Origin: Chryseobacterium sp. 7
GTDB lineage: Bacteria > Bacteroidota > Bacteroidia > Flavobacteriales > Weeksellaceae
Direction of reading: 5' to 3'
Length of the DNA: 64,000 nt
Assembly (NCBI RefSeq): GCF_003663845.1
Contig: NZ_RCCA01000001.1
Location: 2,604,001 to 2,668,000 of the forward strand
Each line of letters opens with the position of its first letter. The first letter of the stretch is position 1. Below, piece after piece: positions 23,701 to 34,108 of the stretch. The position numbers and the translations under genes were made by a program. Below the pieces are notes generated by a model. It was not told the DNA's origin and searched no databases. It saw only the letters and a list, made by a program, of their open reading frames with translations.

Positions 23701-25464
23701 TTAGAAAGTAATTTTCACACCTCCCAAAATCTGTGCACCCAGGACTTTATATCCTTTGTACGTCTGGTATTTTGAGCTCAGAAGATTATTTCCGAGTGCG
23801 AAAATACTGAAATTTTTGTGAATTTTATACTCTGCTGAAAGATTTAAATCTGCATAACCACCTACTTTGTCGTTGGTATTTTCTGTAGACTGGAAGATCA
23901 CATTCGGAGCACCTATTCCTTCAATCGCATAAGAGTTTGTAGTTCTGTCACTTGCAAAGATTCCTTTGAATCCTAGCAATAGCTTCTTGTCAAGCATTGT
24001 ATACTTTGCCCCGATGCTCGCATTGAATAAAGGAACGTTATAAATATTGTCGTAGTTCTTCAGATCATATTTCGTAAACCTCAATTCTCCATCAATAATC
24101 AGGTTGGCTAATGGGAAATACTGTATACTACCCTTGATATCACTTACATTTCCATCATCATAAACGGCAGAGAATGTATTGGCAAAATTGTAGGCAGAAC
24201 GGTTAACAGAGATGTTATCAAAAAGGCCGTTGGCTTTAAAGAACATAATATCTCTCATCTTTCCATAACCCGCAGAGAAGTCATATTTCAACGTTTCATC
24301 AATATCTCCTCTCAATCCTACATAAAAATGATATTTCGTCTCTGTTGGCTTTAAAAACTGGTCAGAAAGGATGAATGGGTTCGTCTGCAGCATATCTCCG
24401 TAAGTATTCAGCTTCAGACCTCCGTCTACCCCTCCGTAGAATTTAAATTCTTTGGCAGCAGCAAACTGGAATTCAGCCTGCGGGAACCAATATGTTTTAT
24501 TATTTTTTTGCTTCTCTAACTGATCATTGGAGTTTTTAGCATTCAGGAATGAGAATGAAGATCCCAACATCAAATAAGAGTCTCCTTTTCTAAATGTCAC
24601 TTTCGGAGTCAGGCTCGTATTGAAGAAATTGGAAGAGTTTTTATCTCTGATTGCAAAATCTGTTTTTACCGCATCCAGTCCTACTCCCAAATCAGCATTC
24701 AGGTTGATTCCTGATTTTCCTAATTCAACAGCATGTTTAGAGAAATTAGCCAAAATTGAAACCTGGTTCTCCGAAGCATCAAAATGGTCTTTCAGGAATG
24801 ATGATTTTACCCTTACATCATTTAAGATTTCATTGGAGTAAAAATCATAATATCCGTTTACTTTAAACTGATTTACTTTTTGCTTCAGATCAATATCTCC
24901 CGCAGGCTGCATGGCATAGATTCCATAATAATTATAGCTGTCTAAACCATATTCAGCATTAAGATTGAATTTCCCTTTTTCACCATAAGAGTTTAAGAAA
25001 GCACCAACATTGGCGGAAGTCTGCCCGGATTTCCAGTCGTAATCTTTTTTAAGACCATTCGTGGAAAGAACATGAACATCTGCTCCTACTTCAAGTTTAT
25101 TTTGAAGGGTTTTTGAAACGTTTCCGTCTACCAGAACTTTTCCGTAATTACCCATTCCGAACTGGAAGTAGTTATTCTGGGCAGTTCCCTCAAATTTCGG
25201 TGCTACATCTTCACCCTGAATGGTTGAAGTTTTGAAATCCGAAACAGCAGGAACATCTGTGATGGTATATTTCACAGGAGTCTGCGATTTCTCTTCCGGC
25301 GGATAATTCTTGATGGTTTCCACAGAAGTTTTCTTCTTCTCGATCTTCTTCACCTCTGGTTCTCTTTTTTTGTTAAGAACCAGTTTTTCCTCCTTGATCT
25401 GGGAAAACGCCACCGACGAAACCCCTAAAAATAATATGGATAATATTTGAATCTTCTTGTTCAT
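23701..25464 (-). CDS. Outer-membrane beta-barrel protein (TonB-dependent-receptor-like)
   Basis: 587 residues. The signal peptide is about 1-21 (ending VAFSQ). A Lys/Glu-rich segment (about 22-60) precedes a barrel of alternating amphipathic strands that closes with an aromatic-type end (GAQILGGVKITF, C-terminal Phe). No plug domain or TonB box is clear, so it is not a complete TonB receptor. It is the last gene of a three-gene minus-strand unit with a large TPR protein and a lipoprotein. The three may form an outer-membrane complex (inference). Confidence 0.75.
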   Translation of the reverse strand: MNKKIQILSILFLGVSSVAFSQIKEEKLVLNKKREPEVKKIEKKKTSVETIKNYPPEEKSQTPVKYTITDVPAVSDFKTSTIQGEDVAPKFEGTAQNNYFQFGMGNYGKVLVDGNVSKTLQNKLEVGADVHVLSTNGLKKDYDWKSGQTSANVGAFLNSYGEKGKFNLNAEYGLDSYNYYGIYAMQPAGDIDLKQKVNQFKVNGYYDFYSNEILNDVRVKSSFLKDHFDASENQVSILANFSKHAVELGKSGINLNADLGVGLDAVKTDFAIRDKNSSNFFNTSLTPKVTFRKGDSYLMLGSSFSFLNAKNSNDQLEKQKNNKTYWFPQAEFQFAAAKEFKFYGGVDGGLKLNTYGDMLQTNPFILSDQFLKPTETKYHFYVGLRGDIDETLKYDFSAGYGKMRDIMFFKANGLFDNISVNRSAYNFANTFSAVYDDGNVSDIKGSIQYFPLANLIIDGELRFTKYDLKNYDNIYNVPLFNASIGAKYTMLDKKLLLGFKGIFASDRTTNSYAIEGIGAPNVIFQSTENTNDKVGGYADLNLSAEYKIHKNFSIFALGNNLLSSKYQTYKGYKVLGAQILGGVKITF

Positions 25465-25499
25465 ATTTTCTTTATTTGAAAAAAATATATAACGGGTTT

Positions 25500-25991
25500 T
25501 TATTTATTGGAAGCAATATAATTGCCTAATAAAGCTTTCCCTGATTGTTTTGAAAAAGTTCTCCCTAGTCTGAATATATTAAACAGCCAAAGGCTTTGAT
25601 AAACTTGTAATTTGTATTGATAATTTTTCGTTGTACTGTTCTCTGCTACATCATAACTGTAAAAAATATCGTAAGGAAATCCTGAAGGCAGTAATCCGAC
25701 TGTGAGCATACTTCCAATCATTGGATTTCCGCAAGGAGGAGTACGCGTCATCATGGGATGCAGAGTTATTTTTGCTGCATAAGTACTGTCTTCTACAATT
25801 TCATAAATATTGGAGTGTTTTAAAATTTTAAATTCTTTTTCAAGATCCTTATTTACCACCAAAACCTTTTTCTTTTTGAAATCAGCTTTTGCATGGTTAT
25901 ATTCTTTTGGATAGGCACTGTACGAAGGAATGCAGCTCCAGAGAGAAGCGGAAATTAAAAGAGAATATATGGAAATTTTAAACACTTTCAT
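25500..25991 (-). CDS. Lipoprotein, middle gene of TPR/OMP operon
   Basis: 163 residues with lipobox ASLWSC (Cys20). A short mature domain contains PPCGNPMIGSML near the middle, a possible disulphide partner for the anchor region. No family is recognised. The start lies 3 bp from the TPR gene stop and the stop 35 bp from the barrel gene start, so it is firmly embedded in the operon and probably anchors the complex to the membrane. Confidence 0.7.
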   Translation of the reverse strand: MKVFKISIYSLLISASLWSCIPSYSAYPKEYNHAKADFKKKKVLVVNKDLEKEFKILKHSNIYEIVEDSTYAAKITLHPMMTRTPPCGNPMIGSMLTVGLLPSGFPYDIFYSYDVAENSTTKNYQYKLQVYQSLWLFNIFRLGRTFSKQSGKALLGNYIASNK

Positions 25992-25994
25992 TTC

Positions 25995-28958
25995 TTATTT
26001 CTTAATCTGCTTTTTAACTTCTTTAGCTTCTGCTACAATCTCAGGGAAATCTTTATAATTTGCAATGATCTGATCACAGGTATAACTTGCCTGATAGTTG
26101 TCTTTCAGACCAATATAGTTTTTCGCCATCAATACCAACGCTTTTGCTCCCCAGAATTCTTCAGATGCATAGTTATTGGCAAGCTTAAAGATCGTTTCGT
26201 TAGAAGATTTGAAAGCTTTTCCTTTGTTCTGATAATACGCTTTAGCATACAAAGCTTCCGCAGCTACCGAAGTATTGGATGATTTTTCAAGAGAAACATA
26301 AGCTGCCTGTGCATCTTTATCCTTTCCTGAGTTCATCAGACTTCTTGCTTTGATCACTTTCGCGGTTTCAATAACGGCTGCTGAGTTTTTAGAATTAGCA
26401 ATCACTGCATTGGCCAGTTTTTCAGCTTCAGAAAAATTATTTTCTTCTGCATACAGTTTCATTAGTTCCACATTCGCATAATTCTTAATACCAATGTCTG
26501 AAGAATTTTTAATGCCTTCAAGGTACTTTTTAGCTTCTGCTGTATTCCCTTGCGCAATGAAGATTTGAGCTAAACGAGTTTGCGCATCATCCTGGTAATC
26601 ATTCTGAATTCCAGCAACTTCCTGAAGAACAAGTAAAGCTTTAGTTGAATTGTTAGTCTGATAGTAACTCTCTCCTAATTCGTATTTAGCTTGGTACAAT
26701 CCTTCACCTGTTGGATTCTGTGTCAGATACTTTTCGTAGTAAGAAATTGCACTTTTATAATCTTTCTTCGCGAAGAACTGTTTAGCGGTTGATAAGTTGA
26801 TTTCATCTATCTCAGCAGTATCTACATTCACACCAATATTTCTTGCGAAAGCTTCATATCCGGAAACATCTCCGTTTTTCGTGAAGATAGGTTTTGCAGC
26901 CTGTACTACCTTCTGAGCATAGGCTGTATTTTTATACTGCTCACCCAGAGATTTCAGTTCAGAAAGTGCTTTATCATTCTGATTCTGGTCTATATAATTC
27001 TGAGCTCTGTAGATAGAAGCATTCGCAATAAGATCTTTGTCTGAAGAGCCTTTAATTACTTTTCCGAAATAATCATTAGAGTTCGCAAAATCATCCTGAG
27101 CGGCATAAGCTGTTCCTATTTCGTATTGAGCATCATCATAATATTCGGAATCCGGATATTTTGATAAAAGATTTTTAAGGTTGGTAATCTTCGCCTGTGT
27201 ATCTCCTTTAAATCCTAAAGCCATCGCTTTTTGATACAAAGTATAATCCGTAGCATCTTCATTTTTATCATAAATAGCGATGGCTTCGTTCAGGTCATTG
27301 TTGGCATAATGAATATCTGCAAGACGAAGTTCCGCATCGTTTTTAAATTCCGGTTTCGGGTTGGCAAGATATTGTTTGAAATATGTTTCTGCCTGATCAA
27401 ATTTCTTGGATTTAAAATAAGCATATCCTAAATCATACGGAAGCTGCTGTTTTTCAGGGAAGTTTTCGTTCAGAAGCTTTTCATAACGAACAATGGCAGA
27501 TGGATAATTTCCTTTTTGGTAATATACCTGTGCCAGCCAGTATAAAGCTCTGCTGTTGAATTCTTTATTGATATTGAAGCCAAGACTTCTTAAGAAATAT
27601 TTCTCGGCTTCGTCATAATTTCCTTTGTTGAATTCCTCAGTTCCTAATAAATAAGAAACCTCCTGGTCTACTTTGTTGATCTCTGGAGTAGAACTCTGTA
27701 ATCTGTCAATAGCATTCAGCGTTTCTTTATAGTTTCCGGAATACAGATAAGATTTCACCAATAATGACCTCATTTCTGTAGCATTGGCTCCATTCTGATT
27801 TTCGTTGATATAACTTTGGATCACCGCCGAAGGGCTTTCAAACGGGTTACCGATATCGTAACTTAATTTAGCATACTGCTCATGAGCCAGTTTTTTCACT
27901 TTCGCATCATAATCCATCTGATAAGAAGAACGGAATGCAGAAAGCGCTTCCTGTTTTTTATCTACTGCCAGATAAGCATTTCCTAACTGATAGTAAGCAT
28001 TTTGAGCCAAGGCAGAATTACTGTTAAGAAGCTGGTTGTAATAAGAAACCGCTTCATCGTATTTTTTAAGCTGTGCAGCTACAAATCCCATCTCATACAA
28101 ATCGTTTTCAGACGGATTTTGCTGTACGCTCAGATAATCTTTTAAATGTGGGTAAGCAGAACTATAATCATTCTTCATGAAATAACTTTCCCCAATGATT
28201 TTATGAACTTCTGCCTTATAAGAATCTGAAATATTTTCTTTTAAAAGAGCATTTCCTTCGGTAATGGCCTGATCGTAATTCTTATCATTGTAGTACATCT
28301 GTACGTAATAAGGACGTACAAGCTTGGAGAATTTATCCTGATCTTTTATAGAATCAAAATACTGGAAAGCTTTATCATTCTGTCTGTTGCTGTAATATAA
28401 ATGCCCCAGCATATAAGCAATGTCTCCTTTTTGAGACTGATCTGCTGTTTTATAAGCTTCTTCCAGTGCATCAATAGCTCCTTTGGAGTCACCCGTCATG
28501 AATTTTGCATATCCAAGCTTTAGAATATACTGGGTATTCTCCTCTTTCGAAAGCTGATACTGGTTCACCTTTTTCAAGGTTTCCAACGCTTTGTCAAAGT
28601 CTTTTTTTGCCAAATAGTAATCTGCCAATGGAAGATTAGCCTGAGCAAAATAAGCAGAATTAGGATATTCTTTCATGAAAGCCGTTAACCCCTCTTCAGC
28701 ATGATTTTTCTGAAGAATCACACCAATCACATTATCAAAAAACTGCGCTGCTTCTTTTTTCGAACGGGACAGATTCTGATTGTAGAAATATTGTCTTGCA
28801 TATTCGTATTGTGAAGCGTTGTAAATTTTAGTCTGATAAAGATTTTCGGCTAGATTGAACCTGTAATTTTCTTTCTGGGTAAAATATTGGGACTGTTGAG
28901 CATCGGAGATTCCGAAATACATTACTGCAGCCGCTAAAAGTATTTTTTTTGATTTCAT
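25995..28958 (-). CDS. Large periplasmic tetratricopeptide-repeat protein
   Basis: 987 residues with a signal peptide (1-20, ending GISDAQ). The remainder is a solenoid of about 25 TPR units with the W-L-G-Y-A-F-A-P pattern (for example ALYWLAQVYYQKGNYPSAIV and AYYQLGNAYLAVDKKQEALS). TPR solenoids are scaffolds, and in gliding Bacteroidota similar proteins organise envelope machines. It is the promoter-proximal gene of the operon with the lipoprotein and beta-barrel genes, and a divergent CocE-type hydrolase lies 257 bp upstream. Confidence 0.85.
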   Translation of the reverse strand: MKSKKILLAAAVMYFGISDAQQSQYFTQKENYRFNLAENLYQTKIYNASQYEYARQYFYNQNLSRSKKEAAQFFDNVIGVILQKNHAEEGLTAFMKEYPNSAYFAQANLPLADYYLAKKDFDKALETLKKVNQYQLSKEENTQYILKLGYAKFMTGDSKGAIDALEEAYKTADQSQKGDIAYMLGHLYYSNRQNDKAFQYFDSIKDQDKFSKLVRPYYVQMYYNDKNYDQAITEGNALLKENISDSYKAEVHKIIGESYFMKNDYSSAYPHLKDYLSVQQNPSENDLYEMGFVAAQLKKYDEAVSYYNQLLNSNSALAQNAYYQLGNAYLAVDKKQEALSAFRSSYQMDYDAKVKKLAHEQYAKLSYDIGNPFESPSAVIQSYINENQNGANATEMRSLLVKSYLYSGNYKETLNAIDRLQSSTPEINKVDQEVSYLLGTEEFNKGNYDEAEKYFLRSLGFNINKEFNSRALYWLAQVYYQKGNYPSAIVRYEKLLNENFPEKQQLPYDLGYAYFKSKKFDQAETYFKQYLANPKPEFKNDAELRLADIHYANNDLNEAIAIYDKNEDATDYTLYQKAMALGFKGDTQAKITNLKNLLSKYPDSEYYDDAQYEIGTAYAAQDDFANSNDYFGKVIKGSSDKDLIANASIYRAQNYIDQNQNDKALSELKSLGEQYKNTAYAQKVVQAAKPIFTKNGDVSGYEAFARNIGVNVDTAEIDEINLSTAKQFFAKKDYKSAISYYEKYLTQNPTGEGLYQAKYELGESYYQTNNSTKALLVLQEVAGIQNDYQDDAQTRLAQIFIAQGNTAEAKKYLEGIKNSSDIGIKNYANVELMKLYAEENNFSEAEKLANAVIANSKNSAAVIETAKVIKARSLMNSGKDKDAQAAYVSLEKSSNTSVAAEALYAKAYYQNKGKAFKSSNETIFKLANNYASEEFWGAKALVLMAKNYIGLKDNYQASYTCDQIIANYKDFPEIVAEAKEVKKQIKK

Positions 28959-29215
28959 TCTTCTTGATATAAGAAAATTAGTCTAAATAAGTTAACGAAA
29001 ATATTAAAAACTTATTGTTTAAGCAAGTTTTAACAGCGTTAATGGATGTTAATACTTATTTCACAACCATGAAAATTTTCTCACGGTACAATGATAAAAT
29101 TTACTACTTTCGTCTGATAAAATGTAAACAATTTTAATTAACCGTTATCAAAAACGTATTTAAATTTGATACTTTTTCAACAGCAGCTAAAAACATACCA
29201 TAAACACACCATCTC

Positions 29216-31456
29216 ATGAAATTTAAGATTCTTTTAGCATTAATTTTTGTAAACCTCATGCAGGCGCAAAAATTTCACTTTCCAAAGACCGCTGTAACTG
29301 ACTCTGTTATACTGGAAAAACAAATACCGGGGCTTGCTCAGCAAGTGATTCCTCAACTTCAGTCTGCAAAATACAAACCGGAAAACACTGTTGATCTTAT
29401 GGATAATCTTTTCCGTTTGCAGATGGTTGCTCAGGATTATAAAAACTCACTGGCTTCTCTTTCTGAAAACCGTAAGCTCTTTGCGGATAATAATATGGGA
29501 GACTACAGATTTATCGGATTTGAACTGTATGCCCTTGCAAAAATGGAGCAAAAAGAAAATAATAATTCCTTTTCCAATGCCCTTCAGAAAGTATTTAATC
29601 AAAAATATGAAAGCCTTTCCGAAAAACTGATTCCAAGACTAGGAATTGCTCTTGACGGAGATGTTCGGGAATCTAAAAAACAGCTGAAGAAAGTACTGGA
29701 TAAACAAAAAGACAAAGACAGTATAGACTACAGAACAGCTCTTGCTCTATGCAAAAGCTATTTAAGTTACCAAACCTATTCAGGTATAAAACCTCAGGTG
29801 ATGCAGCTTCTGGCTTCAAAAGACAGAGAAAAGTTCATTATTGAGACTAAAGATCTTACCATAAAAAACGGAGCCACCTTAACGATCACAATTGTTCGGA
29901 AAAAGGAAAATACTTTCCCGCTACCTGTTATTCTTACCAATAATATCTATGCGGGTTCATTTGATGAATTCTTCGGAAAAAGAGCCGCTACGTATAACTA
30001 TGTAGGAGCGGTTGTAAATACCCGTGGCAAAAGAAACAGTAATGATGTAAATAATCCTTTTGAGCATGAATCAGAAGATATCTACGAAGTAATCGACTGG
30101 ATAAGCAAACAACCTTGGTGCAATGGAAAAGTAGGAATGATTGGTGGAAGCTACTTAGGTTTCAGTCAATGGGCAGCCGTAAAAAAACTGCATCCGGCGT
30201 TAAAGACAATTGTTCCTCAGGTTGCAGTAGGCATCGGGATTGATTATCCTGCTCAGAATAACATCTTCATGAGCTATATGCTGCAATGGATACAATATGT
30301 GACCAATAATAAATTTACGGACGAAGCTGATTTTGCCAATGCTGTAAAATGGGATTCTATTTATACAAAATGGTACAAAAGCGGGAAAGCATTCAGATCT
30401 TTAGATGCGATAAGCGGAAAACCGAGCAAAATATTCCAGCGATGGCTGGATCATCCGGGATATGATGGATACTGGCAGAAAATGGTTCCTTACAAAGAGG
30501 ATTTTTCTAAAATCAATATTCCTATCCTGACCACAACGGGATATTATGATGATGATCAGATTGGTGCGCTGTATTATTTTAAACAACATCATCTGTACAA
30601 CAAAAATGCAGATCATTATCTGGTAATAGGCCCTTATAATCATGGAGGAGCCCAAAGTTTCGGATTTACTTACGTGAATGGAAATCCTATTGATCCAGTG
30701 GCAAGAATAAGTATTGACGATCTTGCTTTCTCCTGGTTTGATTATATTCTTAAAGGAGGTCAAAAACCGGAAATTTTAAAAGACAGAATTAATTTTCAGG
30801 TGATGAATACCAATACCTGGAAGCATGTGGCTGATCTTGACAAAATGCATACTTCTACTCTGAAATTTTACCTTCAGGACAAGAAAAACACATCATCTGT
30901 ATTTAATAAACCGGAAAACAAGACTTTCACAAAACAAACTGTAGATTTAAAAAACAGGGATCAGAAAGACATTTATTACAAAGTCAGCAAAAAAGACAGC
31001 ATAAAAATAACGAATTCTGTCGCCTTCGAAAGTGAAGTGCTTGACAAGGATATGATCATCAGTGGAAATCTGTCCGGAATTTTCAATGTTTCCATCAATA
31101 AAAAAGACTTTGATACGGATACTTACCTGTACCAGATTCAGCCGGATGGAAAATCTTCGTTATTATCTACTCATATTGTAAGAGCCAGCTATGCAAAGAA
31201 CAATGAAAAACGACAGCTTCTTGAACCGAATAAAATGGAACAAATCCCAATTAACAACTCTTATTTTATGAGCAGAAAAATAGAAAAAGGAAGCAAACTT
31301 CTTTTATTGGTTGGAGTGAATAAAACACCTTATTGGCAGATTAATTATGGTTCCGGTAAAGATGTAAGTGATGAAACCATAAAGGATTCCGGAGAGCCGA
31401 TGGAGATCAAATGGTACAATGACAGCTATGTGGAAATACCTGTTTATAAAGAGTAA
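29216..31456 (+). CDS. CocE/NonD-family hydrolase (S15-type esterase/peptidase)
   Basis: 746 residues with a signal peptide (about 1-18, ending LMQAQ). An N-terminal helical region of about 180 residues precedes an alpha/beta hydrolase domain with nucleophile Ser312 in GGSYLGFSQW, an Asp in YDDDQIGAL as acid candidate and His in GPYNHGG. The C-terminal part (about 580-746) is the jelly-roll of the X-Pro dipeptidyl-peptidase C-terminal type. It cleaves small esters or acyl-amino compounds in the periplasm, with unknown substrate. TAAATTTG at 29161-29168 is a possible -7 element. Confidence 0.85.
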   Translation: MKFKILLALIFVNLMQAQKFHFPKTAVTDSVILEKQIPGLAQQVIPQLQSAKYKPENTVDLMDNLFRLQMVAQDYKNSLASLSENRKLFADNNMGDYRFIGFELYALAKMEQKENNNSFSNALQKVFNQKYESLSEKLIPRLGIALDGDVRESKKQLKKVLDKQKDKDSIDYRTALALCKSYLSYQTYSGIKPQVMQLLASKDREKFIIETKDLTIKNGATLTITIVRKKENTFPLPVILTNNIYAGSFDEFFGKRAATYNYVGAVVNTRGKRNSNDVNNPFEHESEDIYEVIDWISKQPWCNGKVGMIGGSYLGFSQWAAVKKLHPALKTIVPQVAVGIGIDYPAQNNIFMSYMLQWIQYVTNNKFTDEADFANAVKWDSIYTKWYKSGKAFRSLDAISGKPSKIFQRWLDHPGYDGYWQKMVPYKEDFSKINIPILTTTGYYDDDQIGALYYFKQHHLYNKNADHYLVIGPYNHGGAQSFGFTYVNGNPIDPVARISIDDLAFSWFDYILKGGQKPEILKDRINFQVMNTNTWKHVADLDKMHTSTLKFYLQDKKNTSSVFNKPENKTFTKQTVDLKNRDQKDIYYKVSKKDSIKITNSVAFESEVLDKDMIISGNLSGIFNVSINKKDFDTDTYLYQIQPDGKSSLLSTHIVRASYAKNNEKRQLLEPNKMEQIPINNSYFMSRKIEKGSKLLLLVGVNKTPYWQINYGSGKDVSDETIKDSGEPMEIKWYNDSYVEIPVYKE

Positions 31457-31561
31457 AGTCTTTTGTTTGAGTATTTTTACTCCAAATGTTTTTAACAACT
31501 GTTAACATCAAAATAAAAAATCATTACATTTGCTTTTTTTCAAATCAAATATAGTTATTGA

Positions 31562-33244
31562 ATGAGTCAACTTTTTAGAAGAAAAATCTATTCAGATACA
31601 GATACTTCAACAGGACTTTTAAGAGTCTTAGGTGTGTGGGACATCGTATTTTTTGGTATTGCGGCCATTATCGGAGCTGGCAGTTTCAGCAGTTTGGGAG
31701 AAGCCGTTTTCAGAGGTGGCCCCGGTGTTATTCTACTATATTTGATTTGCGGTTTTGCCTGTGGGTTTACCGCCTTATGCTACGCTGAATTTGCCAGCAG
31801 AATTCCTACCGCAGGTTCTGCTTATACGTATGCTTATGCCAGTTTTGGAGAATTGATTGCGTGGGTTATTGGTTGGGCTCTGATCATGGAATATTCTTTC
31901 GGGAATATTTATGTAGCCTTTTCGTGGTCGGATTATTTCACCAGTTTCTTAGGACGTCTCGGAATGCATATTCCTGATTATCTGACCTGTAGTTATACTG
32001 AAGCGAGAAAAGCCGTTCAATATGGTTCTGAAAACAAAGAATTATTAAACGCGTGGAAAACAGCTCCGTTAATCGGGAGTTTGAAATTCATTGTAGATAT
32101 TCCGGCATTGGTTATTAATGGCTTAATTACATGGCTTTGTTACGTAGGAGTAAAAGAAAGTAAAAACTTCAATAATTCTTTGGTTATCTTAAAATTGGGA
32201 GTCATTCTATTGGTGATTCTGGTTGGTTTTGCTTACATTAATACTGAAAACTGGACACCAATAAGCCCTACAACAGGAACACCATCCTTCATGCCTAATG
32301 GTTTTGCAGGAGTAATGAGTGCCGTATCCGGAGTATTTTTTGCTTATATTGGATTTGACGCTTTGAGCGTACTTTCTGAAGAAACTAAAGATCCACAGAA
32401 GACCTTGCCAAAAGGGATGATCATTTCACTTGTACTGTGTACAGTGATCTATATCGCATTGACATTGGTATTAACCGGAATGGTAGATTACAAGAAATTT
32501 GACGGTGTGGGAGACCCGCTTTCCTTCATCTTTGAAAAAACAAATGCCAATGTAGCCTGGATGGAGCTTGTGGTTTCCTTCGTTGCAATTGTTGCCATTA
32601 CTACTGTATTATTGGTTTTTCAGATGGGACAGCCGAGAATCTGGTACGCTATGAGCCGTGACGGACTAATGCCTGCAAGGTTTCAAAAGGTACATCCTAA
32701 ATACAAAACACCATCATATGCAACTATTGTTACAGGGATTGTGGTAGGTATTCCTATCCTGTTTACAGATAAAACATTCATCCTTGATTTTACAAGTATC
32801 GGAACTATTTTTGCCTTTGTATTGGTATGTGCTGGAGTGCTTATGCTTCCGGCTAAAGAAAAAATTAAAGGTAGATTTCACCTTCCTTACGTGAATGGGA
32901 AAATCATTTTCCCTGTTGTTTTCATCGGTAGTTTATTGGTTTTCTACAAATGGCAGCCAGAGTTTTTTGATAATCTGATGAACTGGTCAGATCCTAAAGA
33001 AGGAGAATTCAGAGCTTCTATTTTCTTCTTTATTATTATTAATCTCGTTTTATGTGTTGTAGCATTTATTAAAAACTTATCATTGATTCCTTTGGTTGGA
33101 TTAAGCTCATGTCTTTATCTTCTTACAGGAATGAGCCATGAAAACTGGTTCTGGTTCGGAATGTGGTTCCTGATTGGAATGGTTATTTACTTCTGCTACG
33201 GATACAAAAACAGTAAGCTGGGAAAAGAACTAAAGAACAGCTAA
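31562..33244 (+). CDS. APC-superfamily amino-acid permease (CAT-like)
   Basis: 560 residues with about 14 transmembrane helices. The first helix region has GIAAIIGAGSFSSLGEA, the unwound Gly-rich substrate site of APC transporters. Later blocks include GFDALSVLSEETKDPQKTLP, typical of the cationic amino-acid transporter group. The substrate is probably one or more amino acids taken up with protons. TACATTTG at 31525-31532 is a fair -7 promoter element. A long-stem terminator follows at 33268. Confidence 0.9.
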   Translation: MSQLFRRKIYSDTDTSTGLLRVLGVWDIVFFGIAAIIGAGSFSSLGEAVFRGGPGVILLYLICGFACGFTALCYAEFASRIPTAGSAYTYAYASFGELIAWVIGWALIMEYSFGNIYVAFSWSDYFTSFLGRLGMHIPDYLTCSYTEARKAVQYGSENKELLNAWKTAPLIGSLKFIVDIPALVINGLITWLCYVGVKESKNFNNSLVILKLGVILLVILVGFAYINTENWTPISPTTGTPSFMPNGFAGVMSAVSGVFFAYIGFDALSVLSEETKDPQKTLPKGMIISLVLCTVIYIALTLVLTGMVDYKKFDGVGDPLSFIFEKTNANVAWMELVVSFVAIVAITTVLLVFQMGQPRIWYAMSRDGLMPARFQKVHPKYKTPSYATIVTGIVVGIPILFTDKTFILDFTSIGTIFAFVLVCAGVLMLPAKEKIKGRFHLPYVNGKIIFPVVFIGSLLVFYKWQPEFFDNLMNWSDPKEGEFRASIFFFIIINLVLCVVAFIKNLSLIPLVGLSSCLYLLTGMSHENWFWFGMWFLIGMVIYFCYGYKNSKLGKELKNS

Positions 33245-33267
33245 ATAAGCACTAAATAAAATTGCGG

Positions 33268-33328
33268 AAAGGCAAAATAGCAAAGAGGTTAAACCTGATG
33301 GAGAGACCTGATTGGCTATTTTGCCTTT
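33268..33328. terminator. Terminator after permease gene
   Basis: AAAGGCAAAATAGC at 33268-33281 pairs perfectly with GCTATTTTGCCTTT at 33315-33328 around a 33-nt loop, followed by further Ts. Confidence 0.75.
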
Positions 33329-33402
33329 TTGCTTTTTACCATTTCATGAAAATCGGCAGAATTATTGCTTTAAGTTCAATAGAATCAATAAACTAGATCA
33401 CC

Positions 33403-33741
33403 ATGGCCGAAAGAATCAAAACATACAGAGAATTTTACCAGTTTTATCTTACAGAGCACAGTAAAACAGGAACCCGAATCTTCCATTTTATTGGAACATT
33501 TCTTGTGTTTTTCGTTATATGGTATGTCATCAGCTCCGGAAAAGAAAGGTTTCTTTGGTACATTCCGATTGTAGGCTACGGATTTGCCTGGTTCAGTCAT
33601 GCTGTGATTGAGAGAAACAAACCTGCTACTTTTAAATATCCTTTATGGTCTCTAATCTCGGATTTCAGATTATTTTTTGAGCTTTTGATTGGTAAACAGA
33701 AGTTCTTCACATCCAATAATCAGCCTCAGAAGCAGGAATAA
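33403..33741 (+). CDS. DUF962/Mpo1-like membrane protein
   Basis: 112 residues. It has the family opening FYQFYLTEHSKTGTRIFHFI, with the conserved His residues of the Mpo1/DUF962 fold, then two membrane helices (TFLVFFVIWYVIS and WYIPIVGYGFAWFSHAVIE) and the closing block PATFKYPLWSLISDFRLF. The yeast member Mpo1 is an iron-dependent dioxygenase of 2-hydroxy fatty acids, and a similar lipid role is possible here. A single gene, followed by a repeat-rich spacer. Confidence 0.88.
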   Translation: MAERIKTYREFYQFYLTEHSKTGTRIFHFIGTFLVFFVIWYVISSGKERFLWYIPIVGYGFAWFSHAVIERNKPATFKYPLWSLISDFRLFFELLIGKQKFFTSNNQPQKQE

Positions 33742-34108
33742 CTTTAGGACTTTTGTCTGCTTTTTTACTTAAAAAGCATTTCTTGTAATCATACTTGTGC
33801 CTTCGTTCTCAAAATAATCTTGTCATTTTTTTGTTGGATAATCGCAAGCGCGCTAAGAGCTTCATACTTTGTGCATATTTTAAGAAGCAAGAAAATCTGA
33901 GATTTTGAGCAGGTTGTGCGTTATTATTTTTCTTGTAGTTTAGAGTTTAGATTCCTTGCTTTGCTTAGAATGACAAACAGAGTTTTGAAATTTTATCGGA
34001 GATAAAATCCTTGCGCCATAAAAGTATTCCCTGTAATAATACTTGCGTCTATGCGTTTTTCAACCTTTACTTTTCGATTGAGATTGCTTCACCTTCGGTT
34101 CGCAATGA
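33742..34108. repeat. Repeat-rich intergenic region
   Basis: 367 bp composed largely of dispersed elements: a GCAAGCGCGCTAAGAG-type piece near 33843, a GATTCCTTGCTTTGCTTAGA piece at 33950-33976, a TTTTATC/GATAAAA hairpin near 33997, and a GAGATTGCTTCACCTTCGG element at 34080-34109. The same mixture recurs at 54924-55060. Confidence 0.6.
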